A program made the position numbers and the translations under genes. DNA of 64,000 bases from positions 682,001 to 746,000 of the forward strand of contig NZ_WNZW01000002.1 in NCBI RefSeq assembly GCF_009725165.1, in the 5' to 3' direction. Position 1 is the first letter of the stretch. The number at the start of each line of letters is the position of its first letter. Positions 32,754 to 42,702 of this stretch are shown here, piece after piece. This stretch comes from Paenibacillus woosongensis. GTDB lineage: Bacteria; Bacillota; Bacilli; Paenibacillales; Paenibacillaceae. Below the pieces are notes generated by a model. That model worked only from the letters and a program-made list of their open reading frames with translations. It was not told the DNA's origin and ran no database searches.

Positions 32754-35447
32754 TTATTTAACCTGCTCCATTTCAAACCTATATGACCCGGAGCCCACGG
32801 TAACCCAAATTCCCTGCTTTGCTGCTTCGATCTTCTCGATGCCTCCCGTTTCGCCCAGCGGTTTTCCGTTTTCCGTAACCTGGGTCTTGCTGGACGCTGC
32901 AGGCAGAAGAATTTCGGCCGTAGTGTTGACCGGCACTGTAACATCAAAGCGAAGTTTGCCGTCATCCAGCTTATGCCATGCGCTGCGGATCATGCCGTAC
33001 ATGCTCTCCAAGCGGCCGTCCGCCCAATGCAGGCCCTCACCCGGCTGCGGCTTAATTACAATCCGCTTGTAGGCCGGAACCGTCTCATCCAGGTCGATGC
33101 CCGCTACGACCCGGTACAGCCAATCGCCGATCGCCCCGTAAGCATAATGATTGAAGGAGTTCATATCATCGCTCCAGAAGGTACCATCCTCTTTGATGCC
33201 GTCCCAGTGCTCCCAGATTGTCGTAGCGCCCTTCGTAATCTGGTATAGCCAGGATGGATAGTCCTGCTGGAACAACAGCTTATATGCGATATCATTATAG
33301 CCGTTGTCGCTTAGTACGAAGTTCAAATACGGCGTGCCGACAAAGCCGGTCGTCAAATGATAGTCGCTCTCCTTCAGCAGTTCTATCAGCTTCCGGATAG
33401 TACGTTCCTTCGCCGGGCCCTCTACAAGCCCGAACATTAGAGCCAGTACCTGCGCGGTCTGCGTACCTATAGCCAGCCTTCCCGACGGGGTAACGAATTC
33501 ATCCTGGAACGCCTTCCGCACATTGCAATACAACTCCGCATATTTCACAGCGTCGTCCGCCTTGTTCAACACTTCTGCCGCCTTCAATACTAAGGATACC
33601 GAGTACGCATAGAAGGCCGTAGCGATATAATCGCGGTCGGTGGCGCCGACATAACTGTTTTCCTTCGCATCCAGCGCCAGCCAATCCCCGAAATGGAAGC
33701 CGGTATTCCACAGAAATTCGTTCTCTCCCTGGCTGCGGATATACTCCACCCAGGCTTTCATGCTGTCGTACTGCTCGGCCAAGAGACGTTTGTCTCCATA
33801 AACTAAATAGATCGTCCATGGGTTAATGACCGCTGCATCTCCCCAAGCCGCCGAGCTGTGCTGGTCTTTGAACTCCTCGCCGCCTTTCTTGCCGAGCACG
33901 TTCGGAATGACAAATGGGACGCCGCCGTTATCAAGCTGATCCGCAGCTAGGTCGCGGAGCCATTTTGTAAAAAAGTCAGCGGTACCGTGCAAATATGCCG
34001 CCGTTCGGATGAACATTTGCGCATCCCCCGTCCAGCCGAGCCGTTCATCGCGCTGCGGACAATCGGTTGGGACATCCAGGAAATTGCCTTTGAGACCCCA
34101 CTCGATATTATGCTGCAGCTGATTTATGAGCGGGTCCGAACACTCGAAGTAACCCGTCCGCTCCATGTCCGAATGCAATACCATTCCCTTGAATTGCTCA
34201 AGCCGTACCTTGCTTTCGTCAAAACCGGTCAGCTTCACATAACGGAAGCCCTGGAATGTAAAATGGGGTTCGTAGGCTTCAAGGCCATTTCCCTTCATGA
34301 TATAACGTACCGTTTGCTTCGCTTTACGCAAATTGCCAATGTAGAAATTGCCCTCGCGGTCGAGCACCTCGGCATGCTCCAGCATCACTTCATTCCCGGC
34401 TTCGCCCTCTACCTCGAAGCGCACCCAGCCGACCATGTTCTGCCCCATATCGATGACAAGTTCGCCTTTAGGCGTCTTTATAAGTTCCACAGGCTTAAGC
34501 TCATTAACGATGCGTACAGGATCGCTCTCCTGAGCAACGAGAATGTCCTTGGAGTGAGCTAGAATCTTCACCTGATGCCATCTATCCTGATCATGGAAGC
34601 CTGCTTCCATCCAGCCCGACTGCTCCAGCCTGGCATCATAGGTTTCTCCATGATAGATTTCCGACATTAGGATCGGACTGCCCGCTGCCTTCCACTCGCC
34701 GTCGGACACGATCGTCAGCTGCTCTCCATTTTCCAGCTCAACATGCATTTGCAGCAGCAAAGCCAACTGGTCACCGTAAATGGAATGCAGTCCTTCCCAT
34801 GCGAGATGGCCTTTGTACCATCCTGTTCCTAAAAATGCCCCAATGACGTTCTCTCCGGTTTGCAGCAGGTTCGTAACGTCATAGGTTTGATATTGCAGCC
34901 GCTCATGATAACTCGTCCAGCCCGGATTAAAGTAGCTGTCGCCCACTTTCCGGCCATTCAGCTTCAATTCATACAGTCCCAGCGCCGTCGCATAAATCCG
35001 CGCCGATTTCACCTTGCCCTCAATCCGGAAGCTTCTGCGCAGCATAGGGCATTGCTCGGCACCAACCCCTGCAATGCCTCCTGGAGCTTGAATCCACTCC
35101 CCCTCCCACTCCTGCGGAGATAACAGCCCCATTTCCCAATAAGCTGTTTCCGACCAATCGGTGCACTCCTCCTGCTCATTCCAGGCCCGGACACGGTAAT
35201 AATAACGCTTGCCGGACTCACATGCTATACTGTTCAGCTCGATCTGGATTGATGCGTCCGACATGATTTTGCCGGAATCCCAGAGCACCTCGTTCCCCGG
35301 CTCATCTGCCGATACGACGATTTGATAAGCCAGCTGCCTTACTCCCCGCTGATCCGATTCCAGCTTCCAGCTAATCCGCGGATGCGGTATACCCAGACCG
35401 ATCGGATTGACCTTATATTCACACCTGACGTCCGTGATCTTAAACAT
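32754..35447 (-). CDS. Alpha-L-rhamnosidase (GH78)
   Basis: An 897-residue cytosolic glycosidase that removes terminal alpha-L-rhamnose, e.g. from rhamnogalacturonan or plant glycosides. The N-terminal Fn3-like domain FKITDVRCEYKVNPIGLGIPHPRISWKLES is a GH78 hallmark, and the (alpha/alpha)6 catalytic domain carries DVPTDCPQRDERLGWTGDAQMF with its acidic residues. A second acidic region lies in GATTIWEHWDGI and a beta-sandwich C-terminus follows. There is no signal peptide, so it acts on imported oligosaccharides. The start is set at ATG 35447, six bases after GAGGAGG. It is the last gene of the operon, 68 bases after the permease genes. Confidence 0.95.
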   Translation of the reverse strand: MFKITDVRCEYKVNPIGLGIPHPRISWKLESDQRGVRQLAYQIVVSADEPGNEVLWDSGKIMSDASIQIELNSIACESGKRYYYRVRAWNEQEECTDWSETAYWEMGLLSPQEWEGEWIQAPGGIAGVGAEQCPMLRRSFRIEGKVKSARIYATALGLYELKLNGRKVGDSYFNPGWTSYHERLQYQTYDVTNLLQTGENVIGAFLGTGWYKGHLAWEGLHSIYGDQLALLLQMHVELENGEQLTIVSDGEWKAAGSPILMSEIYHGETYDARLEQSGWMEAGFHDQDRWHQVKILAHSKDILVAQESDPVRIVNELKPVELIKTPKGELVIDMGQNMVGWVRFEVEGEAGNEVMLEHAEVLDREGNFYIGNLRKAKQTVRYIMKGNGLEAYEPHFTFQGFRYVKLTGFDESKVRLEQFKGMVLHSDMERTGYFECSDPLINQLQHNIEWGLKGNFLDVPTDCPQRDERLGWTGDAQMFIRTAAYLHGTADFFTKWLRDLAADQLDNGGVPFVIPNVLGKKGGEEFKDQHSSAAWGDAAVINPWTIYLVYGDKRLLAEQYDSMKAWVEYIRSQGENEFLWNTGFHFGDWLALDAKENSYVGATDRDYIATAFYAYSVSLVLKAAEVLNKADDAVKYAELYCNVRKAFQDEFVTPSGRLAIGTQTAQVLALMFGLVEGPAKERTIRKLIELLKESDYHLTTGFVGTPYLNFVLSDNGYNDIAYKLLFQQDYPSWLYQITKGATTIWEHWDGIKEDGTFWSDDMNSFNHYAYGAIGDWLYRVVAGIDLDETVPAYKRIVIKPQPGEGLHWADGRLESMYGMIRSAWHKLDDGKLRFDVTVPVNTTAEILLPAASSKTQVTENGKPLGETGGIEKIEAAKQGIWVTVGSGSYRFEMEQVK

Positions 35448-35514
35448 AGCCATCCTCCTCATGGATAAGTTTTATCGCATTTATGTTGGGGGATTCCCCC
35501 TATTTATAACTTGA

Positions 35515-36342
35515 TTACCCTTTAACCGCGCCAGCCGTCATTCCCGCTACGATCCGTTTATTAAAAATGAGAAACAAGATCAGGGGCGGGACGGTCAACA
35601 GAACGACGTCGGCAAACAGGAGATTGTATGACGTGTTGTACAGGCTCATGAAGTTGTACAGAGTCAGCTGTGCCGTTGCGTTCTCCGCACCCGGCAGGAA
35701 ATACAGCGGATTGACAAAATCATTGAAGACGTTAACCGAAGTCAGCACAATAATCGTGGACGTGACCGGTTTAAGCAGCGGCATAATCATACGGAAGAAA
35801 AAATTGAGGCTTCCTGCGCCGTCAACGAGTGCCGCTTCATCGATTTCCCGTGGAATGGTAGCCACAAAGCCGGAATACAATATGATCGCAAACGGGATAT
35901 TGATCGCAACCTCAATCAGGATGAGCCCGGCCATCGTTTTGAACATGCCGATCCCGTTCAAGACCCAAATCGTTGGCACAACTGCCGGCGGAATCATGAG
36001 TCCGGCCAGGAATAGAAAATGAACGATGGTCAGCGGCTTGCTCTTCCTGCGCTGCATAATAAATCCCGCCATCGCGCAGACGAAAACTAGAATGATGATC
36101 GAAGCGACCGTAATGAATGCGCTGTTGAAAAAAGCGCGAACCAACATATAATCCTGGGCCTGAATCACTTCGCGGTAATTGTCAAGGATTTGGAATGCGT
36201 TCGGCCATTGCAGATTCATCTTGGAAGCTTCCCTGCTGTTCTTGAAGGAATTGATCAGAATGAAATAAAACGGAATAATGAACAAGATCACTGTTAGCAA
36301 AATAGCGAAAAGCTCCGCTATGATTTTTCCGGATTTGCGCAT
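35515..36342 (-). CDS. Sugar ABC transporter permease, MalG type
   Basis: A 275-residue permease with six hydrophobic segments and the EAA loop EAALVDGAGSLNFFFRMIMPLLKP that docks to the ATPase. Its ending (NKRIVAGMTAGAVKG) is typical of YtcP/LplC-type permeases of polysaccharide-fragment importers. It starts in the last base of the partner permease gene. No ATP-binding gene lies in the locus, so the shared MsmX-type ATPase is probably used. Substrate is likely a rhamnose-containing oligosaccharide, judged from the GH78 neighbour. Confidence 0.92.
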   Translation of the reverse strand: MRKSGKIIAELFAILLTVILFIIPFYFILINSFKNSREASKMNLQWPNAFQILDNYREVIQAQDYMLVRAFFNSAFITVASIIILVFVCAMAGFIMQRRKSKPLTIVHFLFLAGLMIPPAVVPTIWVLNGIGMFKTMAGLILIEVAINIPFAIILYSGFVATIPREIDEAALVDGAGSLNFFFRMIMPLLKPVTSTIIVLTSVNVFNDFVNPLYFLPGAENATAQLTLYNFMSLYNTSYNLLFADVVLLTVPPLILFLIFNKRIVAGMTAGAVKG

Positions 36343-37205
36343 TACAGATCGACCTCCCTTTTCGTGAGAAATCTGTAGAGCGGGAAGGCCAGCACAGCGA
36401 CGATCACGAATAGAATGACGTTGCCTGCCGTGGATAATCCGTAAAATCCGCCTTGATATTGCTTGTATATGATCGATGCGATCAGGTCAGAACTGAAGCC
36501 GGGTCCCCCCTTGGTCATGGTCCAGACCAAATCGAATGTCCGCAGTCCGCCGATAAACGATAAGATAATAACGGAATTCATCGCCGGCCGGATTAGCGGC
36601 AGCGTAATATGCCAAAATTTACGAAAGGCATTCCCGCCGTCGATATCGACCGCCTCGTAATAATCGGCCGGAATGGACATCATGCCCGCAATATAGATGA
36701 CGGTAGCAAAACCGACGCCTTTCCAAATATCCACGAGTCCGACCGAATAAATCGCGAGCGCCGGGTCGCCAAGCCAGTTCGGCCCCTGAATGCCGAGCGC
36801 CGCCAATGCCGTATTAATCAAGCCGCGGGACGGATGCATCAAGTAGCTAAATGTAATCCCGACTGCAATCGTACTGATCAAAGTTGGAAAAAAAACGACC
36901 GATCTCAGAAAATCCTTCGATCTGATGCCAGAGGTCAGCAGCACCGCCAGCAGCAGGCCGAGCACTACCTTCGTTCCGCTAGTCATCACGGCGTAAATGA
37001 ACGTATTGCGAAATCCGATGTTCAGCGAAGACTCCTTGAAGAACATGATAAAATTATCAAGGCCGATGAATTCCCAGTCCGTGAGCGTCCAGCGCGTCAT
37101 ACTGAAGAAGAAGGACACGATCGTCGGCAGCAGAAAAAAAATAAAGAAGATGATGCCCGCGGGAAGCAAAAATCCATAGCTGTACAAAGATTTCGTTGAT
37201 TTCAT
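36342..37205 (-). CDS. Sugar ABC transporter permease, MalF/UgpA type
   Basis: A 287-residue permease with six hydrophobic segments and EAA loop EAVDIDGGNAFRKFWHITLPLIRP. The N-terminus LLPAGIIFFIFFLLPTIVSFFFSMT is family-typical. It lies between the binding-protein gene (37280) and the MalG-type partner, overlapping the latter by a base. Together they form the membrane channel of the GH78-linked importer. Confidence 0.92.
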   Translation of the reverse strand: MKSTKSLYSYGFLLPAGIIFFIFFLLPTIVSFFFSMTRWTLTDWEFIGLDNFIMFFKESSLNIGFRNTFIYAVMTSGTKVVLGLLLAVLLTSGIRSKDFLRSVVFFPTLISTIAVGITFSYLMHPSRGLINTALAALGIQGPNWLGDPALAIYSVGLVDIWKGVGFATVIYIAGMMSIPADYYEAVDIDGGNAFRKFWHITLPLIRPAMNSVIILSFIGGLRTFDLVWTMTKGGPGFSSDLIASIIYKQYQGGFYGLSTAGNVILFVIVAVLAFPLYRFLTKREVDL

Positions 37206-37279
37206 TCAGGCTTCACTCCTTCCTCGGAATTGCCGGCCCCGCAGCCGCTGCCGCAGGGCCAATTGTTACCAAATAGCCG

Positions 37280-38614
37280 TTACCAGCCCTCAAGACCGAG
37301 TTGGAGCGCCTGCTTCTCGACATCACTGTCATATTTGGCCGCGCCTTCCGCCGCGGAGGATATTCCCGTTGCTACTTCAACGGTAATCTGCTCCAGGGAA
37401 GGGCCTTTGATTGGAGAATAGAATTCCAGCGCCGGAGCCGTTTTGCCGGATTCGAAATAAGGCAGCATCTCTTTTACGGCAGCGTAAGTATCATCAGGCA
37501 GCTCCACGCCCTTGATCGGCATCGGCCCTTCCGGTTTCATAGCCGTCAAGTATGCTTTAACGCCTTCTGGAGAGACGAAGAACTCCATCCACTTTTTGGC
37601 AGCGTCTATTTTAGAGCCCTCTTTATTTGCATAAATACCGCCCGGCATCCAAATCGTCAAGCCGTTGACATCGGCCGTATCACTCGGCTGGGCGAACGCG
37701 CCGATATCATCCATCATTTCAGGGTAATTCGCATTAATATTCGTCAAAACTAAAGTCAGAATTGGATAATGGGCCGCTTTCCCCTCGGCCAGCATGGCCA
37801 GCGCATCCTCCAGCTTCGTTGCCGTAGCGTCATCATTGAAATGCTTCTTGTCGCGTAGCGATTGCAGCTTCTCGAAGCTGCGCAGCGCTTCTGGCGTCGT
37901 GGCGTATTTTGCTTTGTTATAGGTATAATCCTCCGCAAAATTCGGAGCCAGGGAATGCACGTTATAATAATCAGCCAGTACGACAAGCTGGGAGGTCCAG
38001 GAATCGCTAAAGGAACCGATGACCGGGGTATATCCGGCTTCTTTAATTTTATCGTTGTTCGCCAACAGTTCATCCCACGTCTTTGGCACCGACAGCCCCA
38101 GCTCGCTATAAATTTTCTTGTTGTACAGCCAGGCTCCGCCCACTGTTGATCCGCCTGGAATGCCATATACCTTGCCATCTACCGAGACCGTATCTTTAAA
38201 GGAATCCAGCACATTGTCCATAAACGGTTCGTTCGTCAGATCCACGAAATACTCCTGCGGATTCAAGGCTTTGAACAGGGAACCCGAGTTGTAGAACATT
38301 AAATCCGCCATATCGCTTGTCGCCAGGCGCGTCTTTACGACGTTATCTCCCTCTGTACCGCCAGGGCGGAGTTCGATCTTGGTCTCAATGTTCAGTTCCC
38401 GCTTGATTTCATCTGCTACCGCCTGAATGCCGTCAATCGCGGTCTGGTTGTCGATAAGCAGCGTGAGCGTCGTTTTCTCGGTATCCGCAGCCTCCTTCGC
38501 AGATTCATTGCCGGAAGTTCCGGCAATGTTCCCGCCTTTGCCGCAAGCGGACAATACAATCAGCAGTAAAGCCAGTGTCAGACTTAACCAGGTTGCTCTT
38601 CTTCTGAACGTCAT
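37280..38614 (-). CDS. Sugar-binding lipoprotein of the GH78-linked importer
   Basis: A 444-residue extracellular solute-binding protein (family 1). The signal peptide MTFRRRATWLSLTLALLLIVLSAC has lipobox LSAC, with Cys24 the lipidated residue. The mature part shows ASDMADLMFYNSGSLFKALNP, KVYGIPGGSTVGGAWLYNKKIY and KKWMEFFVSPEGV, all of the sugar-binding class. The start is set at ATG 38614 behind AGGAGG; a longer frame to 38647 adds residues before the signal peptide. A cre-like site lies about 90 bases upstream, which suggests glucose repression. Confidence 0.93.
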   Translation of the reverse strand: MTFRRRATWLSLTLALLLIVLSACGKGGNIAGTSGNESAKEAADTEKTTLTLLIDNQTAIDGIQAVADEIKRELNIETKIELRPGGTEGDNVVKTRLATSDMADLMFYNSGSLFKALNPQEYFVDLTNEPFMDNVLDSFKDTVSVDGKVYGIPGGSTVGGAWLYNKKIYSELGLSVPKTWDELLANNDKIKEAGYTPVIGSFSDSWTSQLVVLADYYNVHSLAPNFAEDYTYNKAKYATTPEALRSFEKLQSLRDKKHFNDDATATKLEDALAMLAEGKAAHYPILTLVLTNINANYPEMMDDIGAFAQPSDTADVNGLTIWMPGGIYANKEGSKIDAAKKWMEFFVSPEGVKAYLTAMKPEGPMPIKGVELPDDTYAAVKEMLPYFESGKTAPALEFYSPIKGPSLEQITVEVATGISSAAEGAAKYDSDVEKQALQLGLEGW

Positions 38615-38703
38615 AAATGAATCCTCCTTTTGGACATGTGCCCCCATCTTATTTGCATTCCATTACCGCCAAAAGGGCCCGGGTTCCCTTAAGCGAAGCG
38701 TCC

Positions 38704-38717
38704 GTTAAACGCTTACA
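38704..38717 (-). promoter_or_regulatory. CcpA cre-like site before the first binding-protein gene
   Basis: On the minus strand TGTAAGCGTTTAAC matches 12 of 14 positions of TGWAANCGNTNWCA. It lies just after an AT-rich CTATATATG that could be a -10 region. Confidence 0.5.
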
Positions 38718-38796
38718 TATATAGTTTAATTTTAAAATGAACGGAACACAGCGGGGGATTTTTCGTATTTAGGGGGAGAGATTTTCCTTTAAGCCA

Positions 38797-38824
38797 AAAG
38801 CCAGGCAAACAGATGCCCGGCTTT
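38797..38824 (-). terminator. Terminator after the YesN-like gene
   Basis: On the minus strand AAGCCGGGCA...TGCCTGGCTT is a 10-bp stem with one G-T pair, followed by TTGG. It overlaps the stop codon at 38823 and separates the two-component pair from the transporter genes. Confidence 0.78.
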
Positions 38825-40310
38825 ATTGAGCTTGCAGCTTCTTCTGATATTCTGTCGGCGTAATGCCCACAATTCGTTTAAACAGATGGCTGAAATATTT
38901 GACGTCCTCGTAACCGACCATCTGGCAGACATCCTGAATCCGCTCAATTCCGCCAGCCAAAAATTCCTTCGCTTTCTCCATCCGGTAGCTTGCCAAATAT
39001 TCCGAGAAAGACTGCCCGGTCTGGGTTTTGAACAGCCGCGACAGATATCCCAGACTGACATGATGTTCGCTAGCGAACTGCTGCAAAAAAATGTTCTGGT
39101 GATAATTCTGATGGATCCATTTCAGGAGCACGGGGATCAACTCTTTAGGCAGCGTATCCGACGAGACCGTCTGGGCACAGATGCTTAATGCGAAATGCTC
39201 CAAATGACGCCCGAGCTCCTCGTATGTCGCTACTCCCTCGAAATTCCCTTGCACTTCGGAATCCGTCTGCCGCCAATCCACCGCCCCCTGCTGCAATTTA
39301 TATCGAAGCGAGTAGGCCATGTCATTCAAGAAAATCATCAGCTGGTGCCGGGCCACCCGCTTGTTGGCAATCTTGGCGACCACCGTAGCGACGGTTTCTT
39401 TAATTTTGGTCATCTGGCCTTTCTTGATGAAGGCTTCCAGCACCCTGATATCGTCCCATAGATCGCTGAGATTCACCTCGGAGACCGCTTCATTCCGGCC
39501 AATCCAAGTAGATTGGGCAAATCTCCGGTTCGTTTCCACTCTTTCGTCCAATCCTCTGTAGACGGCATGTAGAGAGGCCTTCGCCTGCTTCAGGTCCCAG
39601 CCGACATGTATTGGCCCATCCTGCTTCGCTTCCAGGAACCATTCGTGCAAGTCATTTTCGTATCGTTTGATCTGCCCCTGGTCGTTGAAAGGGAGAAGCA
39701 ATATCTTTCGCTGCGCGTCCAGCTCCACCATGTAGCTGCCGCCGGCCGCATGATTTACAAATTCACGAAACCCTTCTTCTGCAGCAGACGGCATATGGGC
39801 CAAACCTTGCTCTGCCATAGCCAGAACTATGAAATAGGGCTGCTCGTAGATCTCATCAAAAAGCGGAGAATCGACAGGCTCCGAATGAAGCAGCATTTGC
39901 GACAGAAGCCATTTATTCTTGGCGCTCCTTAACTTCATATCGCTTTGAATGCGCTCGATGGCATGATCGATCGTGTCGTAAAGTGCCTCTTTTTTGACGG
40001 GCTTCAGCAAATAATCGATAACGCCAAGCTTCAAGCCTTGTTGGGCATAAGAGAACTGATCGTGCACGCTCAAAATGACCGCCCTGATTGTTGAATCCAA
40101 TTCAGCAAGCCTTTCGACTAATTCCAAACCGCTAATGCCCGGCATTGTGATATCCGTGACGACCAGCTCCGGCCTGATTCTCACCGCTGCTTCAAGCGCG
40201 TCATCCCCATTGTCATAGCTGTAAACCCGGTGCCGCGGTTCATATGCCTTAAACAATTCCACGAGTTCTGCAAGCGCCCAGCGCTCATCCTCCACTAAAA
40301 AGATATTCAT
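38823..40310 (-). CDS. YesN-like response regulator with AraC output domain
   Basis: 495 residues. An N-terminal receiver domain (IFLVEDERWALAELVELFKAY; VVTDITMPGISGLELVERL, with the phospho-Asp in VTDITMP; SVHDQFSYAQQGLKLGVIDYLLKPVKKEAL) is followed by a long linker. A C-terminal AraC helix-turn-helix pair follows (IHQNYHQNIFLQQFASEHHVSLGYLSRLFKTQTG; GIERIQDVCQMVGYEDVKYFSHLFKRIVGITPTEYQ). It overlaps the kinase gene by 4 bases. Probably activates the downstream importer/GH78 operon in response to sugar sensed by the kinase. Confidence 0.94.
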   Translation of the reverse strand: MNIFLVEDERWALAELVELFKAYEPRHRVYSYDNGDDALEAAVRIRPELVVTDITMPGISGLELVERLAELDSTIRAVILSVHDQFSYAQQGLKLGVIDYLLKPVKKEALYDTIDHAIERIQSDMKLRSAKNKWLLSQMLLHSEPVDSPLFDEIYEQPYFIVLAMAEQGLAHMPSAAEEGFREFVNHAAGGSYMVELDAQRKILLLPFNDQGQIKRYENDLHEWFLEAKQDGPIHVGWDLKQAKASLHAVYRGLDERVETNRRFAQSTWIGRNEAVSEVNLSDLWDDIRVLEAFIKKGQMTKIKETVATVVAKIANKRVARHQLMIFLNDMAYSLRYKLQQGAVDWRQTDSEVQGNFEGVATYEELGRHLEHFALSICAQTVSSDTLPKELIPVLLKWIHQNYHQNIFLQQFASEHHVSLGYLSRLFKTQTGQSFSEYLASYRMEKAKEFLAGGIERIQDVCQMVGYEDVKYFSHLFKRIVGITPTEYQKKLQAQ

Positions 40311-42142
40311 TGCGTCGTCTCCTCTGCCGGCATTGGTGTAAAAACCTTGTAAGGAAAAATCAACGTCACCGTTGTTCCTGCTCCCTGTGAGCCCGCTATC
40401 TTAACGCCGTACCCTTCACCGTACAGCAATTGAATGCGCTGATGGATGTTGCTGAGTCCAATCCCTTCGCCATCCTCCTGAACATCATACTTACTGCGTT
40501 TACTGTACTCGGCAAGGCGCTGCTCCAGCTTTTTGATCGCTTGCTCCTCCATACCCATTCCGTTGTCGCTGACCGAGATCAGCAGCAGCTCCCCTTCCGT
40601 GCATACTTTGATATTTATAAAAGCATCCGCTTTCTTCCGGCTGAAGCCATGGATGATTGCGTTCTCTATTAGCGGCTGTACCGTAAGCTTGAGGACGGAG
40701 GCGTTCATCAGTTGCTCAGGGACTTCCATTCTTAACTCAAAGCGGTCGCCAAAGCGATGCTTCTGAATGTTCATATAATTATCCACATGCTCCAGCTCCT
40801 GCCGAAGCGAAACGGGAAGCTGCAAATTCTTCATGGTGTATTTGAATAAGTCAGCCAGCGATTCGGACATTTCTGCCACCTCTTCAACACCCTTTAAGCG
40901 GCTGATGGACTTCATAATATTCAGCGTATTGTAAAGAAAATGCGGATTGATTTGCGCTTGCAGCGCGGATAGCCTGGCATCGTTCTCGGCCAGCTTGGAT
41001 TCGTAAACCTCCGTGATTAGGCGCGATATACTGTTGAGCATGTTGTTATACACACGGCTTAGCACCCCGAGCTCGCCCCTGTTTTTAATATCCATCCTCC
41101 CACTTAAGTCACCCCGTTCGACCCGGTTCATCTCGGTAATCAGCTCCCTTAAAGGCTTGGTCACATGGCGGGCAATCAGGTAGGCGACTATGGATGCAAG
41201 TACGGCTGCGATAAATCCGACAATGACAAGAATGATCTGTGCCTCCTGCTGTTTGGCGACCAGGAAATCGTTAGACAGCAGAATCAGAATGTTCCAGCCA
41301 GTGTAATCGGATTTCTCGGAAGTGTACAAATACTTTTTATCCATCCAAACGATTTCCCCGGAATTTTTCCTCTCGTCTGTGCTTAGCGCATGAGCGAAGG
41401 CTGCAACGCGCTGTCCCGTATAGGCATCCTCATTGTCATATATGACAGCGCCTTCATCCGTAACGATGAATACACGCATTTGCTCGCCAAGCGGGTCGGA
41501 GCCAGAGTATACGAGCAAGCGTCCCATTTCATGGGCGTTGATATCAATCTTGAGCGAGCCAATTTTATCCCTTCTGGGAATCCGGTAGATATGGCGCACA
41601 AGGGAAAGGTTTTTCTCCCTGTAGCCTTCTTCATTGGAGGAGGACGGCGGGAGCAGCAAATAACCGCTTTTGGACATCGCATCCAACTGGGTCTGCCAAA
41701 ACTCTTCCTGAAATACTTCGGCATTTACGGTTGATCCTGCCTCGTAATGATAGGAAATATGATCCGTCGTTAATAGGCGGATTCCGGCAATTTCCGGACG
41801 AGGATGGGCATAGTTGAAGAGCAAGGCAAAGAGCTCGTTCCTTACCTTCAAGCCTTCCTTAGGACCGATTTGGGCATGATTGGCCAGAATACCCTGTATG
41901 GCGGGGTCGCTGAAGATCGATAGAGAGATTTTCTCAATGTCATCCATAAAAAAATCGACGGTTTTGCTATACTGCCCGCTGAGCGTATTTAACATCGAGT
42001 AGGTATGCGTCTTCGTATCTCGCATATTCCCATAGTAGAAAATAAGGCAGGTTAAACCGATCACGACAAATAGAACGAGAATAAATGCGATCAGAATTTT
42101 CGTTTGCAGCATCAGATTGCGCCAGGTTCTCAAGGGTATCAT
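40307..42142 (-). CDS. YesM-like sensor histidine kinase
   Basis: 611 residues. A membrane helix at the N-terminus (ILIAFILVLFVVIGLTCLIFYYG) leads to an extracellular dCACHE-like sensor of about 270 residues. A second helix follows (ILVIVGFIAAVLASIVAYLIAR), then HAMP (VTKPLRELITEMNRVERGDLSG), the His_kinase H-box ALQAQINPHFLYNTLNIMKS and an ATPase domain (PLIENAIIHGF; SDNGMGMEEQ; GIGLSNIHQRI). This is the LytS/YesM class typical of carbohydrate loci. Its stop overlaps the response-regulator start. It likely senses an extracellular pectin fragment. Confidence 0.94.
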   Translation of the reverse strand: MIPLRTWRNLMLQTKILIAFILVLFVVIGLTCLIFYYGNMRDTKTHTYSMLNTLSGQYSKTVDFFMDDIEKISLSIFSDPAIQGILANHAQIGPKEGLKVRNELFALLFNYAHPRPEIAGIRLLTTDHISYHYEAGSTVNAEVFQEEFWQTQLDAMSKSGYLLLPPSSSNEEGYREKNLSLVRHIYRIPRRDKIGSLKIDINAHEMGRLLVYSGSDPLGEQMRVFIVTDEGAVIYDNEDAYTGQRVAAFAHALSTDERKNSGEIVWMDKKYLYTSEKSDYTGWNILILLSNDFLVAKQQEAQIILVIVGFIAAVLASIVAYLIARHVTKPLRELITEMNRVERGDLSGRMDIKNRGELGVLSRVYNNMLNSISRLITEVYESKLAENDARLSALQAQINPHFLYNTLNIMKSISRLKGVEEVAEMSESLADLFKYTMKNLQLPVSLRQELEHVDNYMNIQKHRFGDRFELRMEVPEQLMNASVLKLTVQPLIENAIIHGFSRKKADAFINIKVCTEGELLLISVSDNGMGMEEQAIKKLEQRLAEYSKRSKYDVQEDGEGIGLSNIHQRIQLLYGEGYGVKIAGSQGAGTTVTLIFPYKVFTPMPAEETTQ

Positions 42143-42348
42143 CTCTTTTCCTCGATGTCCGATAGATTACATGTCACTTTGCATCTAATTATAACCATGA
42201 GCACTTTTATAACAACCTAGTTTTCAAAATAGAATATATCCATATTTTTACTATATTTAACAAAATAGACACTATAGTCATTCTAAAATAATAATTTTTC
42301 CATTTATAATATATTTTGAGAATTATCTATAAATAGGGGGGCAGGCGG

Positions 42349-42642
42349 ATGTATTTCAAATTTAAGCCGGAGGTCATCTTCACGAAGCGCAGAGACGGCT
42401 CTATACTAAGCAACGTGATGACAGGCCGTAAAATCTATCTTGATGCGGAGGATACCCGCAGAGCAGAAATATTGCATGATCACTGCCAGCCGGGCCCCGT
42501 CTCGCCAGGCGCGGGGAATTTGGCGGCTTACTTGGCGGAGCAGGGTTTCGGACATTTACACAAACGGAACATTCGTGTGGAAAGCAGCAGTCACCTGATG
42601 CATGCTAGACAGATTGATATAAAAGCGAAAATAGGCCGTTAG
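42349..42642 (+). CDS. Orphan 97-residue protein of unknown function
   Basis: ATG behind GGGGGGCAGGCGG. The product MYFKFKPEVIFTKRRDG... contains SILSNVMTGRKIYLDAEDTRRAEILHDHC, vaguely like the beta-hairpin and helix start of a PqqD-type peptide-recognition domain. The rest is Gly/His-rich (GAGNLAAYLAEQGFGHLHKRN). I cannot assign a family. It is alone on the plus strand between two minus-strand sugar operons and is followed by a strong bidirectional hairpin. No radical-SAM or other RiPP enzyme is nearby, so the resemblance may be chance. Confidence 0.55.
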   Translation: MYFKFKPEVIFTKRRDGSILSNVMTGRKIYLDAEDTRRAEILHDHCQPGPVSPGAGNLAAYLAEQGFGHLHKRNIRVESSSHLMHARQIDIKAKIGR

Positions 42643-42647
42643 GCATC

Positions 42648-42686
42648 AAAAGCCTGACCCCGGTATTCTTCCGGGTTCAGGCCTTT
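42648..42686. terminator. Bidirectional terminator
   Basis: AGCCTGACCCCGG and CCGGGTTCAGGCCT form a 13-bp imperfect stem with A/T-rich sides (TCAAA, TTTAAA), placed between the plus-strand orphan gene and the convergent permease gene. Confidence 0.8.
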
Positions 42687-42702
42687 AAATTTAGCCATGC
42701 CT

